From Anthonomus grandis grandis (lineage: Eukaryota; Arthropoda; Insecta; Coleoptera; Curculionidae), in the NCBI RefSeq assembly GCF_022605725.1, contig NC_065548.1, positions 1,769,644-1,833,643 of the forward strand: a DNA stretch of 64,000 bases, read 5' to 3'. Both the position numbers and the translations under genes were made by a program. Of this stretch, positions 22,284 to 33,123 are shown in pieces. Below the pieces are notes generated by a model. That model did not search any database. It worked only from the letters and a program-made list of their open reading frames with translations, and was not told the origin of the DNA. Numbering within the stretch: position 1 is the stretch's first letter; each line of letters starts with the position of its first letter.

Positions 22284-24355
22284 CGAGTCCAATTGACTGT
22301 AAGATTTTACCAGATTATCATAAAGATAATTTTGAATTTTTTCACCTAGACAATTTAATTAATTCAAACCCAGAAATATCCCATAATAATTACACTACAT
22401 CTAATAAGAATCTCGATATTACCCAATTTATAAGACATGATCATCTTAATAAAGAGGAAAAGTCAAAAGTTTTTAAATTAATCAGAGAATTCTCAGACAT
22501 TTTTCATAAAGAAACTGAAAAACTATCATTTACAAACAAAATCAAACACGAAATTAAAACACATGATGAAATCCCAATACACTCAAAATCATACCGATAC
22601 CCTTTCGTACACAAGGATGAAGTCCAATACAAAAAAGGAACCCAGAATACAAATGCTGATGCTCTATCCAGAATGGAGATTAACATGATAGAAAATGATT
22701 CTATACTTGGAAGCCCTGGAGACATTACTGAAGAAATTGATCAATACATTGCAAATGAAAACGCTACTTTAGATGATTTAGATCAATTACCAGATCTATT
22801 TAACCCTGCTTTAGATCTAGAACCAAAATCAAATAAAATCAAAATTCTTTCTGATATACAAATATTACCCCCTCGTGACCAACGTCCACAAAATGGAGAT
22901 ACAATTCACTCAGCAATAGATGACCCAATATTAAATATACCTATAACAGAAAATTGTTTAAATACTTACAATCATCAAGTTCTAATTACCCACAATACAA
23001 ATAAACAATATTGTGCCTTTAAAACAAAACATTTTGAGAACAAAATTAGATATCACTTAACTTTGACTAGCAACTATGTAAACGAAATCTTATACTTTTT
23101 CCGAGAATATATCGATCCTAAAGTTGTACACTGCATGTATATTCAACAATCTGAAATTGACAATTTAGGAAATAAAATAGGAGTAATCTTATCCAAAACA
23201 TTTAAACATAACTCTTACAAATTAGTAATCTCCAATACATTCTTAAACGATATAGTAAATGTAGAAATGCAAATGAATTTAATAAAGAACCATCACGAGA
23301 AAACTTGCCACCGAGGTATTAATGAATGTATGATGTCACTGAAAAAATTATATTACTGGCCCAATATGAAATTAGACCTCACCCAGTATATAAACAATTG
23401 TGACATATGTCAACAAGCCAAGTATGACCGCCATCCTCCAAAAATAGAATTTTCATTAACACCCACACCTCAAGAACCTCTAGAATCCATCCACATGGAC
23501 ACTTTCCAAATTTCTAACGTAAAATTCCTAACTATAATAGATGTTTTTTCACGTTACGCCCAAGCTTACCCCTTAGAACCTAGTTGCAACGCAATTACAG
23601 TTCTAGATAATTTAGCAATTTTTATAAGTCATCATGGACTACCTCATCAGATTACCTGTGATAATGGCACAGAATTTAAAACTTCCCTATTAATTGATTT
23701 TTGTAAACTTCACAAAATAAAAATTCATTTCACTACTACCGGAAATTCAAATAGCAATAGTCCTATTGAAAGAGTCCATTCAACCTTAATTGATCACATT
23801 AGAGTTTTAAAACTTAAATTCCCAAATGCGACAATGAAACAACTAATGATTTACGCGATTACAGGTTACAACCTCTCTGTACATAGTGTTACTAAACAAA
23901 AACCCTTTGATGTCTTAAATGGACGTCCAAATGCTTTAGACCCTTTTGACCTTACAGATGAGATCATATTAAATAAATATGTTAATGATCGTAAAGACCG
24001 ATTAAAAATTATCTATGACGAAATCTATAATCAATCTCTTAATACTAAATTACGTTTAAATGAAAAACAGAATAAAAATAGAGAAGCCCCTATAGATATC
24101 CCATCAGGATCAAAAATCTATGTAACAGATAAATCCGCTTCGAGAACTAAAGATAAAGCGCGTAAGAAAATAGAATACGTTCAAGAAGATATTGGTAATA
24201 AAATCATTACTAAAAACAAGAAAGTTGTACATAAATCTATGATACAAAAACCTAAAAAACACTTTCTTTTCCCTAGAAATAATGAACCTCCTGACACTTC
24301 AGAAGAGCTTCGCAGTTCTCCTACAAGTATTATCGACAACAGTGATAGCGACTAA
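22238..24355 (+). pseudogene. pol: Errantivirus pol remnant: RT N-terminus joined to RNase H end, then integrase
   Basis: This frame is open throughout. At about 22438-22620 it reads the start of a gypsy RT, ending YRYPFVHKDEV. The next residues, YKKGTQNTNADALSR near 22630-22674, are the C-terminal end of the RNase H domain. The RT palm with Y-x-D-D and nearly all of RNase H, about 1.2 kb by family length, are therefore deleted at about 22620-22630. Integrase follows: an HHCC zinc-binding region near 23285-23420 with C-D-I-C, then catalytic D in HMDTFQI, D in TCDNGTEF and E in SPIERVH. The last two are 35 residues apart, the DD35E spacing. The C-terminal part overlaps env by 74 bases. Reverse transcription cannot be encoded; integrase alone looks undamaged. 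Confidence 0.92.
24261..24276 (+). other. Candidate 3' splice site for env mRNA
   Basis: 'actttcttttccctag' is a pyrimidine tract ending in AG at 24276. It sits inside the pol 3' end and just upstream of the env ATG at 24282, as expected for a spliced env message. Confidence 0.65.
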
Positions 24356-26015
24356 TCCTATCATAACCCCAATCAAATCCCCTTTATTCCCATTTCACTT
24401 AGGAAATGCGAGAATTATTGAAAGTAAACATACTTTCCTCCATTATGTAGAAATTAAACCATTAGTTATAGAGCTTACTAAACTAGAAGATAATTTTAGA
24501 ATTTTAATTGCTGCTTGTAATGAAACAAATATTATTAACGCTTTGCTTTTACATCATATTAACACATTAGATATGCTTAAACATGCTAGCTACTTTATTA
24601 ATGAAATCAAAACTAAACTTAATAACATTAAACCACATAGCCGTGAAAAACGAGGCTTAGTAAATATATTAGGTAAAACGTCAAAATGGCTTTTTGGTAC
24701 ATTAGACTCCGATGATGGAGAAAGATATGACAAAGCAATTGAAGAATTACGCTATAGTCAAAATACATATAAAAAAGAAATAAATATGCAAATGTCATTA
24801 ACAAAGGATTTAATTAACAGTTACAATAACACCATACATACTTTAAGTAAAAACCAGAACTCTTTAAAAAATCATGTTGACCTTTTCAAAAAGCAAATGA
24901 ATAAAACAATTAATGATCTTTCTATATATTTAAAACTTCAAAATACTATAAGTCAATTAATTATAAATTGTCAAAGTTTTATTACTTTCCTAGACAATTT
25001 AGAGGATGCGATAATGTTTGCTAAACTCAATACCTTACATAGTACCGTAGTTTCAGCTATCCAATTAGAACAAATAATTTTGAATCTAACTACCCTTTAT
25101 GGTGAGGAAAGACTAATATCATTTAGCGACTTAAATTATTATTATCAATTAACAGGACTTCAAGTAAATTTTTCAAATGATAAAATAATTTTTGCTATTC
25201 ATTTTCCTATATTTATAAAAGAAACTTTCGAACTTTTCCACCTGTTTGCTATTCCAACAAACCAAACCATTATAATTCCCAAACTTCCTTACCTTATAAT
25301 TGGCACTGATCTACACCAATATCAAGAAGAGGCCTGCCCATTGATTGAAGACCTATACGTCTGTCAAAATGCCCTAGGACCCCAAGTGGATGACTGTACT
25401 ACGTCTCTCATAAGAAAAGCAGAAAATCTAAACTGCAAGCTGCTTAAAGTTAACGTCACTACCCCTATTATCCATCCCATAAATCAGCAATATGTTCTAG
25501 CTATTCCTGCTAGCACCAAAATAAAAGCACAACAAACGTGCCAAAACAAGCAAATATTCTTTATTGATACACCTAGTTTAATAGAAATACCATATAAATG
25601 CGGTATAAGCTTACTAGGATCACAATTCTGGAATCAAGAGGATATCCTGAGATCCAACCCTTTTCATCTACCGGATGTAACATTTACTGACTTGGAAATG
25701 CAGCTGCCAGAGGAAACAATCCAACTAGATTCAATCGACTTCAACTACATCAGATCGTTAGCAGAACGCTCCAATATCTTGAAACCCCTTCCAGAGGAAG
25801 AAGAAAGAATTCACCCTGCAGCCTGGAGCTTTAGTATAACCCTTGGAACCATACTAGCCATATGCTGTATATTCTTCGCTATCTACACACTTATCCAGAA
25901 GAAAAGGTCTACCGAAGAGGAACTAGAACTTCAAGACAAAGAAGAAGCTGAAGAAAAAGATGCTACCCCTGGTACCTCGAAAAACAACACACCATCCCTG
26001 TTGTTTTCGACTTAG
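24282..26015 (+). CDS. env: Errantivirus Env glycoprotein, intact open frame
   Basis: 577 residues, uninterrupted. In relatives this class I-type fusion glycoprotein, related to baculovirus F proteins, sits in the membrane and mediates fusion. A hydrophobic N-terminal signal spans about residues 5-23. A furin-type site R-E-K-R at 121-124 is followed by the conserved G-L-x-N fusion-peptide region and a G-T-L-D word near 139-142. Residues about 150-250 are heptad-rich and probably coiled coil. Several N-x-S/T sites and paired cysteines occupy the ectodomain. A transmembrane segment lies at about 515-538, followed by a 39-residue charged tail. The ATG lies six bases after a candidate splice acceptor. 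Being intact beside broken gag and pol, it either reflects youth or supply of Env in trans. Confidence 0.93.
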   Translation: MNLLTLQKSFAVLLQVLSTTVIATNPIITPIKSPLFPFHLGNARIIESKHTFLHYVEIKPLVIELTKLEDNFRILIAACNETNIINALLLHHINTLDMLKHASYFINEIKTKLNNIKPHSREKRGLVNILGKTSKWLFGTLDSDDGERYDKAIEELRYSQNTYKKEINMQMSLTKDLINSYNNTIHTLSKNQNSLKNHVDLFKKQMNKTINDLSIYLKLQNTISQLIINCQSFITFLDNLEDAIMFAKLNTLHSTVVSAIQLEQIILNLTTLYGEERLISFSDLNYYYQLTGLQVNFSNDKIIFAIHFPIFIKETFELFHLFAIPTNQTIIIPKLPYLIIGTDLHQYQEEACPLIEDLYVCQNALGPQVDDCTTSLIRKAENLNCKLLKVNVTTPIIHPINQQYVLAIPASTKIKAQQTCQNKQIFFIDTPSLIEIPYKCGISLLGSQFWNQEDILRSNPFHLPDVTFTDLEMQLPEETIQLDSIDFNYIRSLAERSNILKPLPEEEERIHPAAWSFSITLGTILAICCIFFAIYTLIQKKRSTEEELELQDKEEAEEKDATPGTSKNNTPSLLFST

Positions 26016-26023
26016 GCGGGAGG
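26014..26023 (+). other. Polypurine tract
   Basis: 'aggcgggagg' abuts the 3' LTR and overlaps the env stop codon. This is the expected plus-strand priming site, with one C interrupting it. Confidence 0.75.
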
Positions 26024-26243
26024 AGTTATGTACACAATTATGCCACCCTATATATAATATTTGCTTATGTATATGCTTACTCAGTTATATTGTATTTCAT
26101 GCTTTATTTGCATTATTTAGTCTATATAATCACTTGTAATATTAAGTTAAGGTAATCTTCGTTCTTGCTTAGAGTACACTGTATCGCGGCTTGTCAAAAT
26201 AAAAGTTTTTTAAAACGTTATTAACGTGACAGAAAACATAACT
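26024..26243 (+). repeat. 3' LTR
   Basis: 220 bp, apparently identical to the 5' LTR. Followed by the AGTG target duplication at 26244-26247. Confidence 0.95.
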
Positions 26244-26365
26244 AGTGTTATAGACAAGTTTTTGAGGGCAGTCGACTACTATGTTTTATTTATATAATAT
26301 TTAGTCTGAGTCTGCATCTAATCGAGTGCGTGTTATTTGTAATAAGAGTTGTTTTTTGAAAAAAA

Positions 26366-28078
26366 TGAAAACGAAAAAAGAAGAGGAGGTTGTAAATGAG
26401 CTTGAAAATGAAGTTGGTAAGTATTTCTTGTACCTTTTTTTCGCTTTTTTTTAAATTATACATACATTATTATACACACAACAATAATTTGTGATTATTA
26501 GAACAAGTCGACGCCGTCTACATTCCACCCGAGGTAGGTCAACTCACAGACGAGGAAGAATTTTCAGAGGACCCGGAAAATAGCCAGAATGGAGATATAG
26601 CGGGAACTTTCGAGATCCACACCGTTCGAGACAGGAATTACGATGAATCTGACGAAGAAGATTTGGCAACAAAACGCCGAAAAATCCTAGAAAAAAAAGC
26701 GGTAAGTTACAACCCGACTTGGAGATCTGGATCATTCATACACAACAACAAGAGGAACACATTCAAGAACTTAGGGGCAAATTGGAGGGACATTTTTTCA
26801 AATTTGTCGATGAGAATCTTATGGAATTGATTATCCAGTTTTCAGAAAAATACGCACAGGACAATAACAGACACGAGTTTCATCTATCAAGAGAAGAACT
26901 GCTGAATTTTCTTGGGATCCTAATTTTGTCTGGATATCACAGCTTACCCCAGACAGATATGTATTGGTTTTTAGATGAGGACAAAACTGTGCATATGAAT
27001 AGGAATAAGTTCAGATCGATAAAGCGAAATCTACACTTGAGTAATAATAATAATAATCTGGATAAAGGAGACAAGTACACAAAACTCCGCCCTTTTTTTG
27101 ATACAATAAATGAAAAATTCTTACAGTTTGGCATTTTTTCATTCAACTTATCTATTGATGAGCAAATGGTTCCTTATTTTGGACGCCATTCTTGTAAGAT
27201 GTTTATAAAAGGCAAGCCTGTGCGATTTGGTTTCAAACTTTGGTACATTTGTTCTTCGAGTGGATACCTCTACAAGTTCATTCCTTATGCGGGCGCAGCA
27301 GAGAAGAACGGTGATATTGGACTTGCGACTGTAGTTGTTGAACTTTTGTCATTTGTGAAAAATCCGCAAAATCATTATCATCCTACAAGCTCTTATCTCT
27401 TATGAAAACCAAAGGCTATTTTGCCACAGGAACGATTCGCGAAAACAGAACGAGTCATTGTCCTTTGGTTGATAATAAAGTCATTTCAAAAAAAGAAAGA
27501 GGCACCTAATTTAATGAATCCACACAAATTTCATTGCTAAAATGGAACAATAATTCTATTGTCACGGCAATTAGTACCCATTATCATGTAGAATCTCTTA
27601 CTTCTGCTAAAAGATATAATAGAAAAAGAAGTGTCAATTCCACAACCAACTCAAGATATAATAAATACATGGGAGGAGTAGATTTGCATGATAATGGCGT
27701 GGCAAATTATAGAAACGGCATGATGGGTAAGAAATGGTGGTGGCAACCATTTAAAAATACAATAGACAGTACTCTTGTCAATTCCTGGAAACTGTACAAC
27801 ACGGTGAATCACAATAAAATGTCACAACTGAATTTTAAATCATTCATCGCAGTACGCTTATGAAAAACAAATAACTTTGTCGCTAGACCACTCAGTGAAA
27901 TGAGGGTTGATCACTGTGGACATGTAATCAGTAGAACTGACTCCCGAAGAAGATGTCGTGTATGTAGAACTCAAACAATTTATATTTGTGAGCGTTGCAC
28001 TATTTATTTAATTAAGGCCGTTGATGCGTTTACGCAACACCACTTATTTCAGAAAGTAGCAGATTTATTTCTTTTTTG
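26366..28078 (+). pseudogene. piggyBac-like transposase relic B
   Basis: The ATG at 26366 starts a short acidic exon, MKTKKEEEVVNELENEVG, ending at a GT donor at 26417. A compact intron ends with AG at 26500-26501, and an acidic N-terminal region with DEEEF and DESDEEDL follows. After a frame change near 26730 the open block 26719-27405 contains the MYWFL and KLRPFFDTINEKF words and SIDEQMVPYFGRH with the first catalytic aspartate. The FFDNFFTS block with the second aspartate is missing, because the sequence jumps at about 27370 to SYKLLSLMKTKGYFATGTI. MGGVDLHDNG near 27670 keeps the third aspartate. A C-terminal cysteine-rich domain (RRRCRVCRT...CERC) ends near 28078, followed by 'aataaaaa'. 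At least three breaks make it inactive. The LTR element ends only 122 bp upstream. Confidence 0.88.
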
Positions 28079-28495
28079 ATTATGTGTTTCCGTAATGTGT
28101 TTTCATAATAAAAAATATATAATTTAAAAATTTTAAGTTTTATTTCTATCCTTGGCCGTAAGTCGGTTAGCTAAAAGCTACTCTCTATCTCTTAATCTAT
28201 CCAGTTTTAAAAAAAATTAAATCTAAAATTATTACAAAGTAAAAAAAATATGTTTCATCTGAGAACAACTAATTATTGCTGCTCCAAAAATTGATCTTTA
28301 TAGAATTTTCGATAACAAAAAATGGTAACATGAAAATTTGGTCAAAAACGATTAAATAGAATCACAGCTTGATAGGTGAAAGAACGTTCAAACATTGACG
28401 TGGCATTGAAAGTATATTAATTATACCCTATATTGCGACTGTGAACCTCAGATCTGTAAATTATCTTTTTGCACAAAGACACAGGTGTGCATGTT
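28079..28495. other. 3' flank of piggyBac relic B, no gene
   Basis: A poly(A)-type signal near 28107, then AT-rich DNA. No terminal inverted repeat was recognised. Confidence 0.4.
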
Positions 28496-28820
28496 TTAAA
28501 TAGGCGATACAAAAATACTAATATATATAATATATATAACTTTTAGCCATTTGAGTTGAAGTATGGCCTGAGATACATAGTCGTATTTCCTAAGATTATT
28601 AATAAAACTACTACATGTATTGTGTATTCTATCTAGACATGGGTAATACACAATTATACAAAAATTAATGATAAACATCACGAAGAAAGAGTGATCAACT
28701 CATTTTGTTTGAAAAATACAGAAATACCCCTACTACCCGAAAAATTAAAATAAAAAATTTTTTTACAATTTTCCTCAATAATATCCTTAAGTAAACTAAC
28801 ACGACGAAAATCACTCTAAA
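28496..28820 (-). pseudogene. LINE 3'-region relic
   Basis: The minus-strand block 28681-28496 contains RIHNTCSSFINNLRKYDYVS followed by QAILQLKWLKV. This resembles the segment 'x-x-Q-N-x-x-x-R-x-I-x-x-x-K-Y-D-H-V-x-x-x-L-x-x-L-x-W-L-x-V' found after the RT domain of CR1/Jockey LINEs. Just upstream on the same strand (28815-28705) is DFRRVSLLKDIIEENCKKIF, shared with 17797-17979. Assignment is by resemblance from memory. No endonuclease or RT core is present. Confidence 0.5.
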
Positions 28821-28829
28821 CGCTTAACC

Positions 28830-29190
28830 CTAAGCCGGAGAACTTATTACGTTAAAAATTCTACTAAAAAAAAGACGACGTAAGAGATATTTTTTTTGTT
28901 AAGTAGACACCTCAAGTTACGCCCCGGGGCCTCTCTGTACACACAAGATAAATTCCGCATTACAAATTTTAATTTAATATCGCAAATAAGATCCGACAAG
29001 AAGATACCGTAAAAGGTTCGAAATTAAAAACGGGCCGTCGCCGCGTGTTTATCTTATATTATAAACCCTCCCCGTTATAATTACGTCGGGCAATTTTCGT
29101 TGTTTTACTTCCATTTTGTCGGGAAAAATCATCTCCGGGAAAAGTTTCCAGTTTTATTTGGATCGTGTTTGTCGTGGTACAAAAAGGTTC
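28830..29190. other. GC-richer single-copy island
   Basis: Contains 'acgccccggggcctctctg', 'acgggccgtcgccgcgtg' and 'ccctccccgttataattacg'. It lacks satellite words and shows no coding frame with a domain. Confidence 0.5.
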
Positions 29191-29210
29191 GGAAGTAGCT
29201 TTCCTCTTTG

Positions 29211-29231
29211 TTTTTTTTTTTTTTTTTTTTT
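29211..29231 (+). repeat. Poly(T) run, 21 nt
   Basis: A homopolymer at the border between the GC-richer island and satellite family B. It could be a minus-strand retroelement tail. Confidence 0.8.
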
Positions 29232-29259
29232 AATTGGAAGATGTTTCATGCAGGTTGAC

Positions 29260-31085
29260 TTAGATATGTTTTAAGAAAATGAGTGTCATATTCATTTTGG
29301 TTATGCTTGAGAAGCAGTGAAATTGCTTAAATGTTTTTTTTTTCTTATTTTTTCAGGAGGTTTATCAGTTAAGGTAAAAAAGCTGAATAGTGTCTTCTAA
29401 ATATTTGTTGTTTTCCAAGCAGTTGGTCTAGAAAAAAAAAGTTTGTTTTAACTAAAAATTTTTTTTTAAATTTTCATATATTTCCAAGCGATTGGAAATG
29501 AAGTCAACCTCCTGAAATCATCTTTAAAAATGCACTTATAGCTGAAAGACCTTAGGCAGGTAATTTACCATTGTTCCTTCAGATAAGAAAAATTGACTCA
29601 AATTTCTTGAAAAATTTAAAATTTTTTATATTTAAAGTGAATAATTATTCCAGGAACTTGATACCCTTTGAAAAACCTGAAAAATCAATTTAAGTGATAG
29701 AACATTTTTGAAAATCATCCCTGAGTGCCTGGAAGAAAATACAAAATTATTCCAGGAATAATGAACTCTTTTAAAAATGCCTGGAAAATTAAATAAACTT
29801 CTTGAATAATTTTGAAAAACAACGAATTAAATACCTCTGTTGGGTGCCAAATTCAATGGCGGAATGCTCAAACGCTTTCGACATTCAAATGAGGCACTGT
29901 TATTAATTAAGAACAGTTGTGCTTTTAAAAAGATCAGGTAACATGCATTTCTTATTTCAAGTTGAAAATAATGGAGTTGATTAAATGCTGTGATTTATTA
30001 AGTGTCTGGAAGGAAATAAAAAAAGTATTCCAGGAATATTAAACTATTTTCAAAATGCCTGGAAAACTAAATAAACTTCTTGAATAATTTTAAAAAACAA
30101 CAAATTAAATACCTCTGTTGGGTGTTAAAGTACACTTTAAGTTAAAGTACTTTTTTCTCAGGAATTCCCCACTGTCTTTTTCTGAGTTTCTTCAAAAACG
30201 TATAAAAAGCGCCATGCAACATGCGTCATATCCATTTTTCATACACATTTACCAAAATCTTAATGAATAAACTGGATCAAAACATTCGTCAACTGCCTGG
30301 AATAAATTAATAAACTTCGCTGTTGTCATATTTGAGTTCTTCCAGGCAGTTGATAAAGAGACAAAATCTTACCCGAATTGCCTGAAATAAAGTGAGAAGA
30401 GAACAAAACTGATACATGGGTAAGTCTCTGGAAAACGCATTAAATGAAAATATTTATTTATAATTGATAAAAAGATCTTCTAAATAGTTGAAAATGTCTT
30501 ATTTAATTTCAGGCAGTTGGAACCTAGTACTTAAAATATTATTAGTAATCACACTTTGTTCCATTTACCTCATAGTTTTTCAGTTACACCCTAAAAGGTG
30601 AATTTACATAGTGAAATTTTAACTTTAAAGTGATTTATTTCAAAAAATATTCAAAATACGAAAAAAAATTAAAGAACATTTTTTATAAAGAATTTTTATT
30701 TTACAATTTTGGTTATTACACTTTTTATCATTTATTTCATGTTCCACTCTAAAACAGTCATTTTTCTTAAAAGCTATTTAAAGTAAGAAAAAAAAATTAA
30801 ATAATATTTTTTATAGCAAATCTTATTCCAATCTACAATTTTTGTTATTACACTTTTTTCCGTTATTTGAATATTTATTGAGTTTCTTCAAAAACATGTA
30901 AAAAGCGCTATGCAACATGCATATCCATTTTTCATACACATTTACCAAAATCTTAATGAATAAACTGGATCAAAACATTCCTCAACTGCCTGGAATAAAT
31001 TAATAAATTACGCTATTGTGATCTTTTAGTTCCTTCAGGCAGTTGAGAAAGAGATAAATGTAACACGAACTGCTGGTCACCTACA
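29260..31085 (+). repeat. Satellite family B with 'aactgcctggaat' motif
   Basis: Long units share 'tttcttcaaaaacgtgtaaa', 'gcgctatgcaacatgc', 'tttaccaaaatcttaatgaa', 'aactgcctggaataaatt' and 'caggcagttgagaaagag'. Copies begin near 30185, 30890 and, after piggyBac relic C, 32760. A second internal duplication has 'aaatacctctgttgggtg' near 29829 and 30107. No coding sequence. Confidence 0.8.
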
Positions 31086-31089
31086 CAAA

Positions 31090-32343
31090 TTTGAAACGAT
31101 GCTTTGAACATAACAAACGATGAAATGCGTTGTTTTATTGGAATATTGTTACTAAGTGGCTACAATTGTCTTTCGCGTCGGAAAATGTACTGGGAAAATT
31201 CTCCTGATACTAACAATAGCTTGGTAACTAATTCAATGTCAAGAAACCGGTATCGTCATATAATGCAAAATCTAAATTGTTGCGACAATGCTAATCTTGT
31301 GCCTGATGACAGATTTCGAAAACTTCGTCCGATGATAGATCTTTTGAATAAAAAGTTTATGGATATGGCCCCTCCAGCCGAGCATCACAGTGTAGACGAG
31401 TCGATGGTGCCCTACTACGGAAGACATCCAACGAAACAATTCATTCGTGGGAAACCCATTCGCTGGGGATATAAAATATAGACTGGGACCAACAGATTAG
31501 GATATATTGCGTGGTTTGAGCCATATCAAGGCTCAAATACTAAACTGTCAGATGAATATAAACCTTTGGGAGTGGGCGCAAGTATTGTCCTTGAGTTCGT
31601 ATATGCTTTGACATGAATTACCACATCTTTTTTGACAATTTACTTACGTCGTTGCCGCTGCTTTCTGAATTAAAATCAAGAGGCGTAAAAGGTACTGGAA
31701 CAATTCGGGAAAATCGTTTACCGAAAAATTGCCCAATAGTGACAGCCAGTGAAATAAAGAAATAACCACGTGGTAATTTTGACTATGCTACAACAGAAGA
31801 GAATGAAATTGTGGTCTGCAAGTAGCATGACAATAGTATTGTCAACATCGCTTCCAATTATTCTATGGTTTTTCGAACTATACAACTCAAAAGATTTTCT
31901 AAGAAAGATAACAAGGTGATTCTTGTCCCACAGCTGCATATTATCAAAATATATAACGAAAACATGGGCGGAGTAGACAGGGCAGACCAAAACATAAGTT
32001 TATACAGAACATCCATTCGAGGCAAAAAATGGTACTTTTTAGTCATTTTGTTGATATGGCTCTATAAAATTCAATGATGGAAAAATGGATCATCTTAGTT
32101 TCAGACGGTCCATTGCGGTGGGAATAATGGAATCATTCAAAAAGAAATCGGCAGGAAGGACAAGTTAATTTTCAAAAGAAGCACATGCTTTTTCCAAATA
32201 TGATCGAGCGGATCATCTGGTTGCTTACCAAGAAAAGCAAACTCGTTGTGCTTTGTGTCACAAAAAAGCAACTTTTTTTGTAAAAAGTGTAAAGTAGCCT
32301 TACATCCCAAGGATTGTTTCGAGCAATATCACGCAAAAGAATA
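31090..32343 (+). pseudogene. piggyBac-like transposase relic C
   Basis: The open block 31104-31481 contains NDEMRCFIGILLLSGYN, KLRPMIDLLNKKF and SVDESMVPYYGRH with the first aspartate, and stops at a TAG where this family has Trp. The same frame continues TGTNRLGYIAWFEPYQ. After a frame change near 31610 comes NYHIFFDNLLTSLPLL with the second aspartate. NENMGGVDRADQN near 31950-31990 has the third. The cysteine-rich tail (TRCALCHKKA...CKKCKVALHPKDCF) is split by a short homopolymer frameshift near 32280 and ends at 32343. All three catalytic aspartates therefore survive, though spread over frames with several stops. The N-terminal acidic region is absent. It is embedded in satellite family B. 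Confidence 0.9.
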
Positions 32344-32735
32344 GTTTATTTGAAGTTTTTTTTGTTCTAAGGGCTCTTTATTAGTATGTTACGGGGATAT
32401 TTTTTTTTTAATAATTTTTAGCAGGAGTTTTGTGTTAAGATTTCTAATAAAATAAATATATTTACTTATGGTCATATTTTTTTAACTGGGTAAGCCATCG
32501 ACAAAATATTTACGAGATAATATAGTACTGCATTATGCCACTGTCCTTTAAAAAGAACACCTAATTTCTCGCAAATGACTCACGGAAAAGGCAAATTTAA
32601 TAATATTCTATTTTATTTTTATGGCCAGGGGTGTACTTCTTATCTTCTAAAATAATAAGTGAAAAAAGTTTTTTTCTGGCAAAATGGTAGGTATGGCTTT
32701 TAAAAGAACAGTGGCAATATCTGTGTTATTACACT
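32344..32735. other. 3' flank of piggyBac relic C
   Basis: AT-rich DNA with an 'aataaaataaata' poly(A)-type signal near 32446-32458. No clear element terminus before satellite B resumes at about 32736. Confidence 0.4.
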
Positions 32736-33085
32736 TTTTTCCGTTATTCGAATATTGATCGAGTTTCTTCAAAAACGTGTAAAGAACGCTATGCAACATG
32801 CGTCATATCCATTTTTCATACACATTTACCAAAATCATAATCAATAAACTCGATCAAAACATTCCTCAACTGCCTGGAATAAATTAATAAATTACGCTAT
32901 TATGATCTTTTAGTTCTTTCAGGCAGTTGAGAAAGAGATAAATTTAACACGAACTGTCTGGAATAAAGTGAGAAGAGAACAAAACCTACACGTAAAAAAA
33001 ATTAAAAATATTATTTAGAAGTGATAAAAAATATGATCTTCTAAATAGTTGAAAATGTCCTATTTAATTTCAGGCTAGTACTTTA
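32736..33085 (+). repeat. Satellite family B copy distal to piggyBac relic C
   Basis: Starts 'ttattacacttttttccg', as at about 30850, and runs through the same block order to 'tcctatttaatttcaggc'. Confidence 0.85.
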
Positions 33086-33123
33086 ACTACCTGAGAGAAA
33101 TATGCTATAAATGCGTAAATTTT

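Larger units (their letters stand above)
19426..26243 (+). mobile_element. Errantivirus-like (insect gypsy group) LTR retrotransposon, internally deleted
   Basis: A complete-ended element of about 6.8 kb. It has two 220-bp LTRs that appear identical by eye, both starting AGTTA and ending TAACT. Flanking 4-bp duplications AGTG lie at 19422-19425 and 26244-26247, with a tRNA-Ser-type primer site after the 5' LTR and a purine tract before the 3' LTR. Gag, protease, an integrase-bearing pol remnant and an Env follow in gypsy-group order. Gag and pol have frame changes, and the middle of pol (nearly all RT and RNase H) is missing. LTR identity points to a very recent insertion. It is therefore probably a deletion derivative mobilised by a helper copy, or a copy that lost pol soon after insertion. 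Confidence 0.95.

Noticed and set aside
22010..22725. Minus-strand open frames in the LTR element
   Set aside because: They are antisense to protease and pol and have no independent signature.
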